A stretch of 64,000 nucleotides of DNA. Source: Gammaproteobacteria bacterium. Lineage in GTDB: Bacteria > Pseudomonadota > Gammaproteobacteria > JAPPPA01. The DNA lies in the NCBI GenBank assembly GCA_030425645.1, contig JAUHZK010000002.1, forward strand, positions 124,001 through 188,000. The letters are read 5' to 3'. The notes under the pieces are model-generated. The model did no database searches. It worked only from the letters and a program-made list of their open reading frames with translations, and had not been told where the DNA came from. The position numbers and the translations under genes were made by a program. How positions within the stretch are numbered: the first letter of the stretch is position 1; each line of letters begins with the position of its first letter. This document shows positions 30,143-40,431 of the stretch, piece by piece.

Positions 30143-30910
30143 TTAGACCGTTGTCTGTAGGCTTTGCAGAACCAATTTAGTGCCCAACCAGGCCACCCAC
30201 AAAGCCAACCAGCCGCCAACAATCCAGTGTGCAGCCGTTTTCTCGCGCCATCCGCGAAAACGTCGCCCAAGCAATAATGCGGACAGCAGCAACCAAGCCA
30301 GCACGGCGAAGAATATTTTATGACTTAGGTGCTGTGACAGCACGTCATACACCGACGGCACGCCAGAAACGATAGCAATCAATACCGCCCACCAAGCTAC
30401 CTGAGTGAAACCCAACCAAGCCCGTTCGTTATCTTCCAAGCTACCCGCGCCGGCGTAACTACCTAAGCGGTGCCGCTTGATCTGCAACGACAGCCAGACC
30501 ACTACTACCGACTGCAATGCAGCCAATGTAAACGCGGCGAAAGCGACTCCGGCCGCAACGATATGCAACACAGTAGAGACTGCCAACGGCTGATCAACTG
30601 TAGCGCCGACGGACTCTATAAAATAAAGCGGCGACAATGTCACAAACGAGGCCAGCGCAGATAAGCCGCCGGCCATAGGCGCCGAACGCCACATATTAAG
30701 GGGCAACCACAAGGCACTGGTTAATACGGTTGCCAGCGCCGCGCTGCTAAAAGCGTCCTGCGCACCCTGCGGCCATAGCAACAACGCGGAGGCGACGGCT
30801 AGCGCCAGCATTAATGCAGGCAATGAATCGGGCGCGGCGGACTTAGCCGCACGCCAAGCCGCTATAGCAGCGCTCGCAAATAGAAGCTGGGTCACAATTA
30901 GATGAATCAT
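30143..30910 (-). CDS. CcsA/YpjD-like cytochrome c assembly family membrane protein
   Basis: 255 residues with about eight hydrophobic segments spread over the whole length. The pattern and the position next to ffh match the YpjD (CorE) family, a CcsA/CcmC-related integral inner-membrane protein. The conserved LSHKIFFAVLAW helix near residues 195-206 contains the family histidine. In E. coli ypjD lies beside ffh and has been linked to metal ion resistance with CorB; heme transport has been suggested for CcsA relatives, and which applies here is not known. Divergent from ffh (144-bp gap). Confidence 0.8.
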   Translation of the reverse strand: MIHLIVTQLLFASAAIAAWRAAKSAAPDSLPALMLALAVASALLLWPQGAQDAFSSAALATVLTSALWLPLNMWRSAPMAGGLSALASFVTLSPLYFIESVGATVDQPLAVSTVLHIVAAGVAFAAFTLAALQSVVVVWLSLQIKRHRLGSYAGAGSLEDNERAWLGFTQVAWWAVLIAIVSGVPSVYDVLSQHLSHKIFFAVLAWLLLSALLLGRRFRGWREKTAAHWIVGGWLALWVAWLGTKLVLQSLQTTV

Positions 30911-30984
30911 AGGCGAATGGTGGCATAGGCGTTTGCCTACGCCAAGCCTTATTCAGAGAGTTATTCAGTCAGCGCCGCATTAGT

Positions 30985-31013
30985 CCGTCAAAAGCCGCGG
31001 CCTTAGTTATAAT
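30985..31013 (+). promoter_or_regulatory. Candidate promoter of ffh
   Basis: A perfect -10 hexamer TATAAT (31008-31013) lies 41 bp before the ffh ATG. The -35 position at 17 bp spacing reads CCGTCA, matching the consensus at three of six positions only. Location and -10 quality are the main support. Confidence 0.45.
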
Positions 31014-31054
31014 GCGCGGCTAATTTTAGAATTAATCAGACTTCCGAAAACGCT

Positions 31055-32503
31055 ATGTTTAACAATCTGAGCGAACGCCTATCTGGTGCTTTAAAGACCA
31101 TTGGTGGCAAAAACAAACTCACCGAAGCCAATATCAGCGACAGCCTGCGCGAAGTGCGCATGGCGCTACTGGAAGCCGATGTTGCGCTACCGGTAGTAAT
31201 GGCCTTTATTGATCAAGTTAAGGCCCGCGCGCTCGGCACCGAAGTGGCCACCAGCCTCTCAGCCGGCCAGACCTTTATTAAGATTGTTAATGAAGAGCTA
31301 ACCAAGCTAATGGGTGAGGCGAATGAGAGCCTTAACCTAGCGACCCAGCCACCAGCCGTTATTTTGATGGCAGGCCTTCAAGGTGCGGGTAAAACCACCA
31401 GCACCGCCAAGTTGGCTAAGCACCTAATCGAGAAAGAAAAGAAAAAAGTCTTATTGGTTAGCGCCGACGTTTATCGCCCTGCTGCGATCGACCAACTGGA
31501 AACCTTAGCGGGCCAGGTGGGCGCCGAGTTCTTCCCTTCCCAGATTAAGCAAAAGCCGGTCAAAATCGCTCAAGCAGCGATTAAACATGCGCGCAAAACC
31601 GCAGCTGACGTAGTGATTGTCGATACCGCCGGTCGCCTAGCGATTGATGCTGAGATGATGGCGGAAATCAAAGCCGTTCACAAAGCAGCCAACCCGGTAG
31701 AGACGCTATTTGTTGTCGACAGCATGACCGGCCAAGATGCAGCCAACACCGCGAAAGCCTTCCATGACGCCCTACCCTTAACCGGCGTTATTCTGACTAA
31801 AGCGGATGGCGACGCCCGTGGCGGTGCTGCACTATCGATTCGCTTTATTACCGGCAAGCCAATCAAGTTTATTGGTACTGGCGAAAAGGCCGAGGCTTTA
31901 GAGCCATTTCACCCTGACCGTCTTGCCTCACGCATTCTCGGTATGGGCGACGTTTTGTCGCTGATCGAAGAAGTTGAGCAAAAAGTTGATCAGCAAAAAG
32001 CCGAAAAACTCGCCCGCAAAATCAGCAAGGGTAAAGGTTTTACCTTGGTTGATATGAAAGAGCAGCTTGAACAGGTAGCCGGTATGGGCGATCTAGCTGG
32101 CATGCTCGGCAAACTACCCGGAATGGGTCAAATGGCCGGACAAATTAACAATGCCAATATGAATAAGGACATGCGCCGTCAAATTGCCATTATTAATAGC
32201 ATGACGCCGAAAGAACGCCGCAATCCGTTGATTATCTCTGGCTCGCGCAAGCGCCGTATTGCCAATGGCTCAGGCCTGCAAATTGCCGACGTGAACCGTC
32301 TGCTTAAACAGCATAAGCAGATGGAAAAGATGATGAAAAAAATGGGCAAAGGCGGCATGGCCAAAATGATGCGTGGCATGGGCGGCGGCGGAATGCCTCC
32401 CGGCGGCATGGGCGGGGGTATGCCGCCCGGGGGTGGCTTACCTCCCGGCATGGGGGGCGGAATGCCTCCTATGGGCGGTGGTGGAAACTTCCCCTTCAAA
32501 TAA
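31055..32503 (+). CDS. ffh: Signal recognition particle protein Ffh
   Basis: 482 residues. The NG GTPase has GLQGAGKTT (about 108-116), DVYRPAAI, DTAGR and TKADGDARGG. The M domain from about 325 is Met-rich (GDLAGMLGKLPGMG, KMMKKMGKGGMAKMM) and binds 4.5S RNA, encoded at 1.8 kb, and signal sequences. The last 45 residues are a Gly/Pro/Met tail made of repeated MPPGG-like units, longer than in E. coli. Ffh delivers inner-membrane proteins to the translocon through FtsY. A strong terminator starts two bases after the stop. Confidence 0.98.
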   Translation: MFNNLSERLSGALKTIGGKNKLTEANISDSLREVRMALLEADVALPVVMAFIDQVKARALGTEVATSLSAGQTFIKIVNEELTKLMGEANESLNLATQPPAVILMAGLQGAGKTTSTAKLAKHLIEKEKKKVLLVSADVYRPAAIDQLETLAGQVGAEFFPSQIKQKPVKIAQAAIKHARKTAADVVIVDTAGRLAIDAEMMAEIKAVHKAANPVETLFVVDSMTGQDAANTAKAFHDALPLTGVILTKADGDARGGAALSIRFITGKPIKFIGTGEKAEALEPFHPDRLASRILGMGDVLSLIEEVEQKVDQQKAEKLARKISKGKGFTLVDMKEQLEQVAGMGDLAGMLGKLPGMGQMAGQINNANMNKDMRRQIAIINSMTPKERRNPLIISGSRKRRIANGSGLQIADVNRLLKQHKQMEKMMKKMGKGGMAKMMRGMGGGGMPPGGMGGGMPPGGGLPPGMGGGMPPMGGGGNFPFK

Positions 32504-32504
32504 T

Positions 32505-32532
32505 AAAAAAGCCCGCTGCAGCGGGCTTTTTT
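32505..32532. terminator. Bidirectional rho-independent terminator between ffh and the DUF455 gene
   Basis: A perfect palindrome: six A, GCCCGC, TGCA, GCGGGC and six T. It ends ffh (+) and, 21 bp from the DUF455 stop, the convergent minus-strand gene. Confidence 0.95.
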
Positions 32533-32553
32533 ATTGGCTTTATTGTCGCTTAA

Positions 32554-33345
32554 CTATAAGCAGGCAAGTTGTTCTAACTCCCACTCACTAAAGCCACTTT
32601 GCAATCTTGCTGACTCATTAAAGGGCCCTCTCACCGCACCGTTAGCGTATTTGCGTAACAGTTCAATAAACGTGCTCTCGGCTTCCAAACCACGTTGTTC
32701 ACAACAGTAACGAAACCAGCGACTACCGATTTCAACATGCCGCACTTCTTCCGCCAAAATCACATTGAGCACGGCAACGGACTCTTCGTCACCAGCCGCC
32801 GTCAATTTGGCAATAATGCCCGGGGTTACGTCTAGGCCACGCGCCTCTAATACTCGCGGCACCAAGGCCATGCGCACCATCACATCATGATCAGTGTCGC
32901 AGGCGGCTTCCCAGAGGCCGTTATGCGCGTCGATATAGCCATAATCAATGCCCAAGTCACGCATACGGCCTTGCAGCAATTGAAAATGTTTAGCCTCATC
33001 GTCGGCCACGCTTAACCAGTCGACGTAATACTGATCAGGCATATCACGGAAACGCCAAGCTGCATCCAACGCTAAGTTGATGGCATTAAATTCAATATGA
33101 GCAACCGCGTGCAGTAGTGTTTTGCGCCCACGAAGCGTATTTAGACCACGGTTTTTGGTGAATCTCGGTGGCACCAGCTCGGGTTTGGGCGGGCGCCCAG
33201 GAACAGGCACCGCAAGCACTGGAGACTGTTCCGCGTCAGCCGCGCTAAAACCGTCCACTTGGGCTGTGCGGTGTAACTGTTTGACTAAGGCAATCTTTTC
33301 CTCAATGTCATTACACATTAAGGCCTGATGGATCGTTACAAACAT
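32554..33345 (-). CDS. Ferritin-like DUF455 family protein
   Basis: 263 residues. The pattern HIEFNAINLALDA, DDEAKHFQLL, PRVLEARGLDVTP and LAEEVRHVEIGSRWF supplies repeated Glu and E-x-x-H residues spaced as in ferritin-like four-helix bundles that hold a di-iron centre. The order and context match the DUF455 family, which is distantly related to the tRNA hydroxylase MiaE; the reaction is unknown. It is predicted to be soluble. It stands alone on the minus strand between the ffh terminator and metZ. The region 33346-33396 upstream is a short palindrome-rich gap. Confidence 0.8.
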   Translation of the reverse strand: MFVTIHQALMCNDIEEKIALVKQLHRTAQVDGFSAADAEQSPVLAVPVPGRPPKPELVPPRFTKNRGLNTLRGRKTLLHAVAHIEFNAINLALDAAWRFRDMPDQYYVDWLSVADDEAKHFQLLQGRMRDLGIDYGYIDAHNGLWEAACDTDHDVMVRMALVPRVLEARGLDVTPGIIAKLTAAGDEESVAVLNVILAEEVRHVEIGSRWFRYCCEQRGLEAESTFIELLRKYANGAVRGPFNESARLQSGFSEWELEQLACL

Positions 33346-33396
33346 GGAGTGTAGCCGACGCGCTAGCGCCGCCGATTCGGCAGACCTAGGCTAGGC

Positions 33397-34584
33397 CTAA
33401 GCTAGCCCACGGACAATATCAGCAATAATATCGTCGGCGTCTTCCAAGCCCACAGCAATACGGATCAAGCCTTCGGTGACACCGGCTTTGGCTTTTTCTT
33501 CGTCGCTAACACGGCCATGCGTGGTGGTAGCTGGATGCGTAATCGTGGTGCGCGTATCACCTAGGTTGGCGGTAATCGACAACATACTGGTGTTGTTAAT
33601 GATTTTCCATGCAGCCTCACGGCCACCTTCGACCTCAAACGAGACAATGGCACCAAAACCACTTTGTTGAGACTTGGCTAATTCATGTTGCGGATGCGAG
33701 CTTAGACCCGGATAAAACACCTGTTTTACATTCGGTTGCGTGTTTAAAAACTCCGCCACTTTCTGTGCGTTTTCACAGTGACCTTTCATCCGCAAACTGA
33801 GAATTTCTAAGCCTTTGGTGAATACCCAGGCATTAAATGGGCTCATGGTTGGGCCGGTGGTACGCACAAACTTACGAATAGTTTCTTCTTGCTCAGGCTT
33901 GTTGCCCAAAATGGCGCCGCCGATACAACGCCCCTGCCCGTCTAGATATTTAGTGGCTGAATGAATAACGTAATCTGCACCAAACTCAAACGGACGTTGT
34001 AAGGCTGGCGTACAGAAACAGTTATCAACTGCCAATTCAGCGCCCGCTTGATGCGCAATATCGGCAATGGCGCGCAAGTCGCCTATGGCAGTCTGTGGGT
34101 TTGAAGGTGTTTCTAAAAACAGCAGTTTGGTATTGTCTTTAATGGCGGCTTGCCAATCGGCCACATCAGCCAAATCAACAAAGCTCACTTCAATTCCATA
34201 ACGCGGCAGAATGCTGTCAAACAGCACATTGATGGTGCCAAAAATACTACGCGAAGCAACGAGGTGGTCGCCTTGCTGTAATACTGCCAGACACAAACCA
34301 GTAACGGCTGCCATGCCGCTGGCGGTGCCTTGGCACCAAGCGCCATTCTCTAGCGCCGTTAAACGATCTTCAAAAACACGCACTGAGGGATTCGTGAAGC
34401 GCGAATAAATATTGCCCGGCTCATCACCCGAAAACCGTGCTTCGGCCTGCTCGGCACTATCAAATAGAAAGCTAGAGGTCGTAAAGATCGGCGTTGAGTG
34501 CTCGCCCTCATTAGTCGGCGCCAAACCCGCACGCACCGCGCGGGTATTAAAAGCCCAATCTGAAATGTCTTTTTGCTCTGCCAT
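33397..34584 (-). CDS. metZ: O-succinylhomoserine sulfhydrylase
   Basis: 395 residues, PLP enzyme of the Cys/Met metabolism family. Substrate contact and cofactor motifs are SRFTNPSV, ASGMAAVTG and the PLP lysine in HSATKYLDGQGR. The last motif, with its DGQGR ending, is typical of MetZ rather than MetB or MetC. It makes homocysteine directly from O-succinylhomoserine and sulfide. It lies 14 bp downstream of purF, which is the pseudomonad order. Aspartate semialdehyde from asd (46.6 kb) leads into the same pathway. Confidence 0.95.
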   Translation of the reverse strand: MAEQKDISDWAFNTRAVRAGLAPTNEGEHSTPIFTTSSFLFDSAEQAEARFSGDEPGNIYSRFTNPSVRVFEDRLTALENGAWCQGTASGMAAVTGLCLAVLQQGDHLVASRSIFGTINVLFDSILPRYGIEVSFVDLADVADWQAAIKDNTKLLFLETPSNPQTAIGDLRAIADIAHQAGAELAVDNCFCTPALQRPFEFGADYVIHSATKYLDGQGRCIGGAILGNKPEQEETIRKFVRTTGPTMSPFNAWVFTKGLEILSLRMKGHCENAQKVAEFLNTQPNVKQVFYPGLSSHPQHELAKSQQSGFGAIVSFEVEGGREAAWKIINNTSMLSITANLGDTRTTITHPATTTHGRVSDEEKAKAGVTEGLIRIAVGLEDADDIIADIVRGLA

Positions 34585-34598
34585 GTTTCTCTATCTAT

Positions 34599-36128
34599 TT
34601 AGGCGTGACTAACGTTACGAATATCTAATGTAGCGTCTTTGTTTAAGCCTGCGCTGGTTTTTGCTTTGGCGTCATCATTTCGAGCCGCCTCAAGTTGCGC
34701 CAAATATTCTTTGCTGACCCCACCAGTGACATATTCGCCATCAAATACCGAGGTGTCGAACTGGTTAATCAGACTATTGCCTGCCGCAACTGCGTCCTTC
34801 AGACCGTCTAGTTCGAGATAGAACAGACGATCGGCACCAATTAAGTCAGCGATTTCTTCGGTGCTGCGGCCATGCGCGATCAGCTCTGATGCGCTTGGCA
34901 TGTCAATGCCGTAAACATTTGGGTAGCGAACCGCAGGCGCCGCAGAGGCCATATACACATTCTTGGCACCGGCCTCACGAGCCATCTGAATAATCTGCCG
35001 CGAGGTTGTACCGCGTACAATCGAGTCATCAACTAAGAGTACGTTCTTGCCACGGAACTCGAGATCAATCGCATTCAGCTTTTGACGCACGGATTTTTTA
35101 CGCTGGGTCTGGCCCGGCATAATAAAGGTGCGACCGATATAACGGTTTTTAATAAAGCCTTCGCGGTATTTCACACCTAAGTGATAAGCCACCTGCACCG
35201 CCGATGTACGGCTGGTATCAGGAATCGGCATCACCACGTCAATATCATGATCCGGCCACGCCTGTTTGATCTGCTCGCCTAAGTTGTCACCCATGCGTAG
35301 GCGCGCTTTATAAACCGAAATATCATCAATAATAGAGTCCGGCCGCGCCATATAAACAAATTCAAACAAGCATGGCGCTAGGCTGGCGTCGTCAGCACAT
35401 TGCTTAAAGTGCATTTGCCCATCAAGCGTGACCACTAGGGCTTCACCTGGTGCAACATCCCGCAAAAGCTCAAACTCAACCGAATCTAGCACTACGCTTT
35501 CTGATGCCACCATGACATCGTCGTGACCGCCGTCGCGTTTACGTGTACCGACCACCAACGGACGAATACCTAAACGATCGCGAAAAGCCACCAAACCGAA
35601 ATTAGGAATCAGGGCAACCACGGCATAAGCGCCATTGCAACGACGATGCACGCCTCTGACCGCTTCAAAAATATGCGCCGGCGTTAACGCTGGCGTGCCG
35701 GCTTTTTGCAATTCACCAGCAAAGATATTCAGCAACACCTCAGAGTCTGAGGTGGTATTTAGGTAACGCAGGTCTTTATTACGCAGGTCGTCGCGCAACT
35801 CGTCCACGTTCACTAAGTTGCCGTTATGGGCCAAGGAAATGCCATAGGGCGAATTTACATAAAACGGCTGCGCCTCAGCGGAGCTGGAGCAACCCGCCGT
35901 TGGGTAACGCACGTGGCCAATACCATAGTTACCCTGAAGCTCGTTCATATTGGCCTGGCTAAATACGTCTTTAACCATGCCGTTGTCTTTACGCAGATGC
36001 AGACGGCCATCGGGCTCGCAAGTCATCATACCGCCAGCATCTTGACCGCGGTGTTGCAGTACCGAAAGCCCGTCGTACAACAGCTGATTAACCGGCTGCG
36101 TGCTTACAAGACCGACAATGCCACACAT
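34599..36128 (-). CDS. purF: Amidophosphoribosyltransferase
   Basis: 509 residues. The first committed step of purine synthesis: PRPP and glutamine give phosphoribosylamine. After Met removal, Cys2 (MCGIVGL) is the glutaminase nucleophile. Further motifs are [23 protein letters not shown] and the PRPP loop [14 protein letters not shown]. The C-terminal 40 residues are a polar tail. It follows cvpA by 30 bp, the conserved cvpA-purF pair. Confidence 0.98.
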   Translation of the reverse strand: MCGIVGLVSTQPVNQLLYDGLSVLQHRGQDAGGMMTCEPDGRLHLRKDNGMVKDVFSQANMNELQGNYGIGHVRYPTAGCSSSAEAQPFYVNSPYGISLAHNGNLVNVDELRDDLRNKDLRYLNTTSDSEVLLNIFAGELQKAGTPALTPAHIFEAVRGVHRRCNGAYAVVALIPNFGLVAFRDRLGIRPLVVGTRKRDGGHDDVMVASESVVLDSVEFELLRDVAPGEALVVTLDGQMHFKQCADDASLAPCLFEFVYMARPDSIIDDISVYKARLRMGDNLGEQIKQAWPDHDIDVVMPIPDTSRTSAVQVAYHLGVKYREGFIKNRYIGRTFIMPGQTQRKKSVRQKLNAIDLEFRGKNVLLVDDSIVRGTTSRQIIQMAREAGAKNVYMASAAPAVRYPNVYGIDMPSASELIAHGRSTEEIADLIGADRLFYLELDGLKDAVAAGNSLINQFDTSVFDGEYVTGGVSKEYLAQLEAARNDDAKAKTSAGLNKDATLDIRNVSHA

Positions 36129-36158
36129 AATAACTTCCTATCTAATTAATCTAGCGGC

Positions 36159-36806
36159 TTAGCTAGCCGGCGTTTCAGACGTTTCAGCAACCGGCGGATT
36201 AGGGGTCGCCTCAGCCTCCCCCGCAGGTTCATCAGCTGGCGCTGGCGTCTCGGTAACAGATACCTCAGTACCGCCCGTTGTTGGCTCGGCCGCGACTTCG
36301 GTGCCTGCACTTGGCCCTACGCTGTCGCCCCAACCAGCTGTCATGTCTGAACCAACTTGCCAGAGCCACTCAGAGAACTGAGCGAAATGAGGATATACCT
36401 TAGCTTCACTTCCCCATTGATCTAACGGCAGTGAAATCACCTTGCCACCAAGCAATAGCAAAGCCACAACCACAGCGCCTCGCGCGCCGCCTAGCAAAAT
36501 ACCTAGAGAGCGATCAGTACCGCTGGTGCCGAACTCGCTAAAGAACTGGCTAAGCAACCAATTCACAACACCACAGGCAAATAATGTAATCAGGAATAAA
36601 ACGACCACCGCTGCCCAATATTGCAACGTTGTGTCTGCCAGCCACTGGCCGAAAAAGGGAGCCGCTTCACCGGCAAATTTGAAGGCCACGATAATGGCCA
36701 CAGTCCAAGCGATCAAAGACAGCGCCTCGCGCAAGAAACCGCGGGCAAAACTAACCAAAGCCGAAATAACAACAACTGCGATAATGACGTAATCAATAAC
36801 GGCCAT
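36159..36806 (-). CDS. cvpA: CvpA family inner-membrane protein
   Basis: 215 residues. Four hydrophobic segments fill the first 130 residues, with VIDYVIIAVVVISAL and FARGFLREALSLIAW at the start as in CvpA. The C-terminal 65 residues are an acidic Pro/Ala/Glu/Thr tail (GTEVSVTET, EATPNPP) absent in the 162-residue E. coli protein. CvpA was first linked to colicin V export and later to membrane stress tolerance. The position just before purF supports the call. Confidence 0.9.
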   Translation of the reverse strand: MAVIDYVIIAVVVISALVSFARGFLREALSLIAWTVAIIVAFKFAGEAAPFFGQWLADTTLQYWAAVVVLFLITLFACGVVNWLLSQFFSEFGTSGTDRSLGILLGGARGAVVVALLLLGGKVISLPLDQWGSEAKVYPHFAQFSEWLWQVGSDMTAGWGDSVGPSAGTEVAAEPTTGGTEVSVTETPAPADEPAGEAEATPNPPVAETSETPAS

Positions 36807-36914
36807 AGATCTAGGGGAACCTACTTTGGTAACTCAAGCACTAATACGGCGTATTTTAACTTGATTGTGTCGCTGGCGGGTTTTATCCGCGCGGATTTTT
36901 CGCCCAAGCCGCAG

Positions 36915-37493
36915 CTATTTAGTGGCTTTCACCACTAACGGTTGCAGCCCGTAGGAATTCGCCAGCTTGTCGGCGACTTTCTGAGCTTGTTGCTTACTAC
37001 CGTATGCGGGCACACGCACCGAATACAGCAGCCCTGACTGGCGCTGCAATGTAGAGACTTCTACCTGAGACGCTGAGGGCGCAACTTTCTTCGCCAAACC
37101 ATCGGCGTTCTCTATTTGCGAAAAGGTCGCCAACAATATCCAGTAAGCTGGCGTTGCATTACGTTCTGGGGCAGCAACATTTTCTAGCTCGACCGTTTCT
37201 ACCAGCAAGCCTTCAGCGGCATCCGTCGTTACTGCAGCAGGCGCTGTCTCCTGTTGAGCCCGAGCCGCGCCATCGGCACTTAAACGCGGACCGTCCTTAT
37301 CAAACCACACACTACGCTTGTCCTCGGCGACCGGCACTGGATCATTCTCTGCATCACTATCCACCGCCTTCCAAAACAGCAAGATCAATAACAGCAAAAC
37401 GCCCAAACCAAGTAGCAACAACATTAATAGCTTTTCTTCACTCAAGTTTTGCCAGCGGCTCGCCGCTGCGTCTTGTTCAACCGTGTCTGTCAT
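36915..37493 (-). CDS. SPOR-domain membrane protein (DedD-like)
   Basis: 192 residues from ATG 37493; the frame is open further upstream inside folC but has no homology there. A basic N-terminus and one transmembrane helix (about 25-42: LMLLLLGLGVLLLL) are followed by a flexible linker and a C-terminal SPOR domain (about 110-190: AYWILLATFSQIENADGLAKK). SPOR domains bind denuded peptidoglycan at the septum. DedD in E. coli has the same layout and the same folC-dedD-cvpA order. It starts 10 bp after folC. Confidence 0.88.
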   Translation of the reverse strand: MTDTVEQDAAASRWQNLSEEKLLMLLLLGLGVLLLLILLFWKAVDSDAENDPVPVAEDKRSVWFDKDGPRLSADGAARAQQETAPAAVTTDAAEGLLVETVELENVAAPERNATPAYWILLATFSQIENADGLAKKVAPSASQVEVSTLQRQSGLLYSVRVPAYGSKQQAQKVADKLANSYGLQPLVVKATK

Positions 37494-37503
37494 ATGATTA
37501 TCT

Positions 37504-38709
37504 TTATTCCTGCAAATGCGCCTGCATGACTGCAGACACCGTCTCGAATGAGCCAAATACAATGATACCGCTGTCACCATCGTGCTGGTCCGCGACCGCC
37601 CGCTTCCACGCCAGCCCCGGCGACTTGGCGTTATCAGCCACCTCGGCACCGGCGGCCTCTAAAATTGCCGCCAGCTCGGCCACAGGCTTTGCCCTTGGAC
37701 TGTCTAGCTGACAGCAATACCAAGAATCGATCACATCTAGCAAAGGCGAAACAGCTGCTTCAATCGGCTTGTCGCTATACGCGGCAAACACGGCAGACCA
37801 ACGGCGAACCGTCTTATGGCTACGAAGCTTAGCCGCTAATAAGTTAGTTGCTTCCGCATTATGCGCGACATCAACAATCGTCGTCGGCGTTGTCGACAAG
37901 GTCTGAAAACGGCCGTCTAGACTGACATTAGCAAACCCCTCAGCGCGCTGTTCCGGACTGACTTGCAAGATTTCAGGCAACGCCTCTAACAGTGCCTGCG
38001 CACCCCAACGAATAGTATGTGGCACGCCATGAAGCTGAGGGGTCTTTTCCGCCACTTCCTCAGCGTTGTAACAACGCAAACGGGCACCGCATTCAGCCGC
38101 AACCTCGACGACGGTCTGAACCGGGTCGTCGTCGGCATAAATAGCTGGCCGCTGCGATCTAAAAACACCAGCCTTTTCACGACCAATGGCTTCCCGCGTA
38201 TCGCCGAGCCAATCCATATGGTCGAGTCCGACATTGGTCACTATGGACACAATAGGATCAAACACATTAACGGCATCTAGGCGCCCACCCAAGCCGACCT
38301 CCAACAGCGCCAAGTCGACCTGCCGGGTAGCGAAATAATAGGCCGCCGCCAAGGTAATAAATTCAAAGTATGTCAACGCAGTGTCGCCACGAGCTTGCTC
38401 GACTGCATTCAGGGCGTCGACAAAATCTGAATCCGTGATTGGCTGCTGATTAATCGCGATACGCTCATTCAAGCGCAACAAATGCGGCGAGGTATAGGCC
38501 GCCACTTGGTAGCCTCCGGCCATTAATGCCGCTTGGCACAAAGCAACTGTACTACCCTTACCATTAGTGCCCGCGATGAGCACTACCGGCGGCATTTCAA
38601 GCGTTCTAAACAACGCTGCGCGGACGCGCTCTACCCGCGCCAAACCCAACTCAATGCGACTCGGGTCGAGGCTATTCAGCCGCTGTTCCCAGGCTGTTAA
38701 GGTTTCCAC
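37504..38709 (-). CDS. folC: Folylpolyglutamate synthase / dihydrofolate synthase
   Basis: 401 residues, Mur-ligase fold. The P-loop GTNGKGST (about 45-52), ERIAINQQP, LLEVGLGGRLDAVN and VDVAHNAEA mark the bifunctional enzyme that adds glutamate to dihydropteroate and to tetrahydrofolate. It is placed between accD (18 bp upstream) and the SPOR gene as in Pseudomonas and E. coli. No unusual feature. Confidence 0.96.
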   Translation of the reverse strand: METLTAWEQRLNSLDPSRIELGLARVERVRAALFRTLEMPPVVLIAGTNGKGSTVALCQAALMAGGYQVAAYTSPHLLRLNERIAINQQPITDSDFVDALNAVEQARGDTALTYFEFITLAAAYYFATRQVDLALLEVGLGGRLDAVNVFDPIVSIVTNVGLDHMDWLGDTREAIGREKAGVFRSQRPAIYADDDPVQTVVEVAAECGARLRCYNAEEVAEKTPQLHGVPHTIRWGAQALLEALPEILQVSPEQRAEGFANVSLDGRFQTLSTTPTTIVDVAHNAEATNLLAAKLRSHKTVRRWSAVFAAYSDKPIEAAVSPLLDVIDSWYCCQLDSPRAKPVAELAAILEAAGAEVADNAKSPGLAWKRAVADQHDGDSGIIVFGSFETVSAVMQAHLQE

Positions 38710-38727
38710 AGTGTAAGAAAAACGGAG

Positions 38728-39579
38728 CTAGGCAGCGTGGTGCATCAGCTTGGCAAGCAAGCCGTGGATACGGTCACGCATTTGGCGGCGATCAACAATC
38801 ATGTCGATGGCGCCATGCTCAAGTAGAAACTCGGCGCTCTGAAAGCCCTTCGGCAGCTCTTGTTTCACCGTTTGCTGAATCACGCGCTTACCGGCGAAGC
38901 CGATAGTGGCTTTAGGCTCGGCGATATTGACATCACCAAGCATAGCGAACGACGCCGAAACACCGCCCGTTGTAGGATGACACAGCACTGAAACATAGGG
39001 CACACCAGCATCGCTTAAACGCGCCAAAGCACTACTTGTTTTAGCCATTTGCATCAACGACATAAGCGCTTCTTGCATGCGCGCCCCGCCGCTGGCAGAG
39101 AAACAGATAAGGGGGATTTTTTTAGCCAAGCAAACCTCAGCCGCACGAAGAAACTTCTCCCCGACCACACTGCCCATGCTGCCGCCCATAAAGCGGAAAT
39201 CGAATGCCGCGACAACTACCTCTAAGCCTTTTACGCGGCCCTGCATCACAACTAAGGCATCTTTCTCGGTGGTCGATTTTTGCGCCGCGACTAGGCGGTC
39301 TTTGTAGCGTTTGCTGTCTTTAAACTTCAGCGGATCAACCGCTTCGAGGTTGGCGAACAACTCTTCACGGCTGTCTTCGTCTAAAAACAGCTCTAGGCGT
39401 TGGCGGCCGGTAACCGCCTGATGGCCGTTACATTTTGGGCAAACATTTAAGTTACGTTCTAGCTCTGCGCGGTAGAGAATTTCATCGCAATCTTTGCATT
39501 TAACCCACAGGCCTTCTGGGACAGATTTGGACTGTCCAGTGGCTTCTATTTTAGGGACAAGTTTTTCAAACCAACTCAT
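38728..39579 (-). CDS. accD: Acetyl-CoA carboxylase carboxyltransferase subunit beta
   Basis: 283 residues. The N-terminal zinc ribbon is C-x2-C and C-x2-C (CKDCDE and CPKCNG, about residues 28-53), followed by the crotonase-like body with [22 protein letters not shown] and [12 protein letters not shown]. It pairs with AccA (12.1 kb) to form malonyl-CoA. In E. coli the subunits regulate their own translation by binding mRNA. The order trpA-accD-folC here is a usual neighbourhood. Confidence 0.98.
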   Translation of the reverse strand: MSWFEKLVPKIEATGQSKSVPEGLWVKCKDCDEILYRAELERNLNVCPKCNGHQAVTGRQRLELFLDEDSREELFANLEAVDPLKFKDSKRYKDRLVAAQKSTTEKDALVVMQGRVKGLEVVVAAFDFRFMGGSMGSVVGEKFLRAAEVCLAKKIPLICFSASGGARMQEALMSLMQMAKTSSALARLSDAGVPYVSVLCHPTTGGVSASFAMLGDVNIAEPKATIGFAGKRVIQQTVKQELPKGFQSAEFLLEHGAIDMIVDRRQMRDRIHGLLAKLMHHAA

Positions 39580-39627
39580 GCCACGAATATACCTGAGATT
39601 GCCTGTAGTGGAATTACTATAGCTGGA

Positions 39628-40431
39628 TTAGTTGTCGAGTGCTGCCCGCACCTCAGACAAAAATTCACTAGCCGCCGCTTCCAACGCTGGCGTATTAGGC
39701 TCCGCCTGCTGCAACTTCTGAATCATCGCCGAGCCAATAATTACCGCGTCAGCAACGCCAGCAACCGCCGCTGCGGTTGCGCCGTCACTAATACCAAAAC
39801 CAACACCTACTGGCAGCGCTGTGTATTCGCGAATTTGATCAACTTTGTTCGCCACAGCGTCCACGTCCAAGGCGGCGGATCCGGTAACACCTTTGAGAGA
39901 GACGTAATAAACAAAGCCGGTCGCTTCCGCACAAATAGACTGCAACCGGGCTGGCGTGCTCGTAGGCGCAATCAAAAACACAGGATCCAAGCCCTCTGCG
40001 CGCATAGCCGCAAACGCAGATTTACCCGCCTCTGGCGGCATATCTACCGTCAATACGCCGTCAACACCAGCCGCAGCAGCGGCTTTAGCGAAAGCCTCGT
40101 AACCAGTAACCTCAATCGGGTTGCAATACCCCATCAACACCACTGGTGTCTCCTGGTCTTGCTCACGAAACTTGCTCACCATTGACAGTACATCCGTCAA
40201 GGTAACGTTATGCTTTAAGGCGCGCTCACAAGCTGCCTGAATTACAGGGCCGTCAGCCATAGGGTCCGAAAACGGTACACCCAGTTCTAACACGTCGGCG
40301 CCAGCCGCTACGCTAGCGTGCATAATGGCAACCGTATGTTCAGGCGCAGGATCGCCGGCGGTCACATAGGGAATCAGGGCTTTGCGGCCACTGGCTTTTA
40401 ACGCAGCAAAACGCGTTTGCAGGCGGCTCAT
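39628..40431 (-). CDS. trpA: Tryptophan synthase alpha subunit
   Basis: 267 residues, TIM barrel. Alpha cleaves indole-3-glycerol phosphate and passes indole through a tunnel to TrpB. Landmarks are [24 protein letters not shown] with the catalytic Glu/Asp, [10 protein letters not shown] and VGFGISDG. Its ATG overlaps the trpB stop by four bases (ATGA). No other defect. The trpF-trpB-trpA arrangement in this locus differs from P. aeruginosa, where trpBA is elsewhere. Confidence 0.98.
   Translation of the reverse strand: MSRLQTRFAALKASGRKALIPYVTAGDPAPEHTVAIMHASVAAGADVLELGVPFSDPMADGPVIQAACERALKHNVTLTDVLSMVSKFREQDQETPVVLMGYCNPIEVTGYEAFAKAAAAAGVDGVLTVDMPPEAGKSAFAAMRAEGLDPVFLIAPTSTPARLQSICAEATGFVYYVSLKGVTGSAALDVDAVANKVDQIREYTALPVGVGFGISDGATAAAVAGVADAVIIGSAMIQKLQQAEPNTPALEAAASEFLSEVRAALDN

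Noticed and set aside
33346-33396. Palindromic CCTAGGCTAGGCC region upstream of DUF455
   Set aside because: Short self-complementary pieces occur, but no stem with T-run or repeat copy elsewhere in the window supports a functional call.
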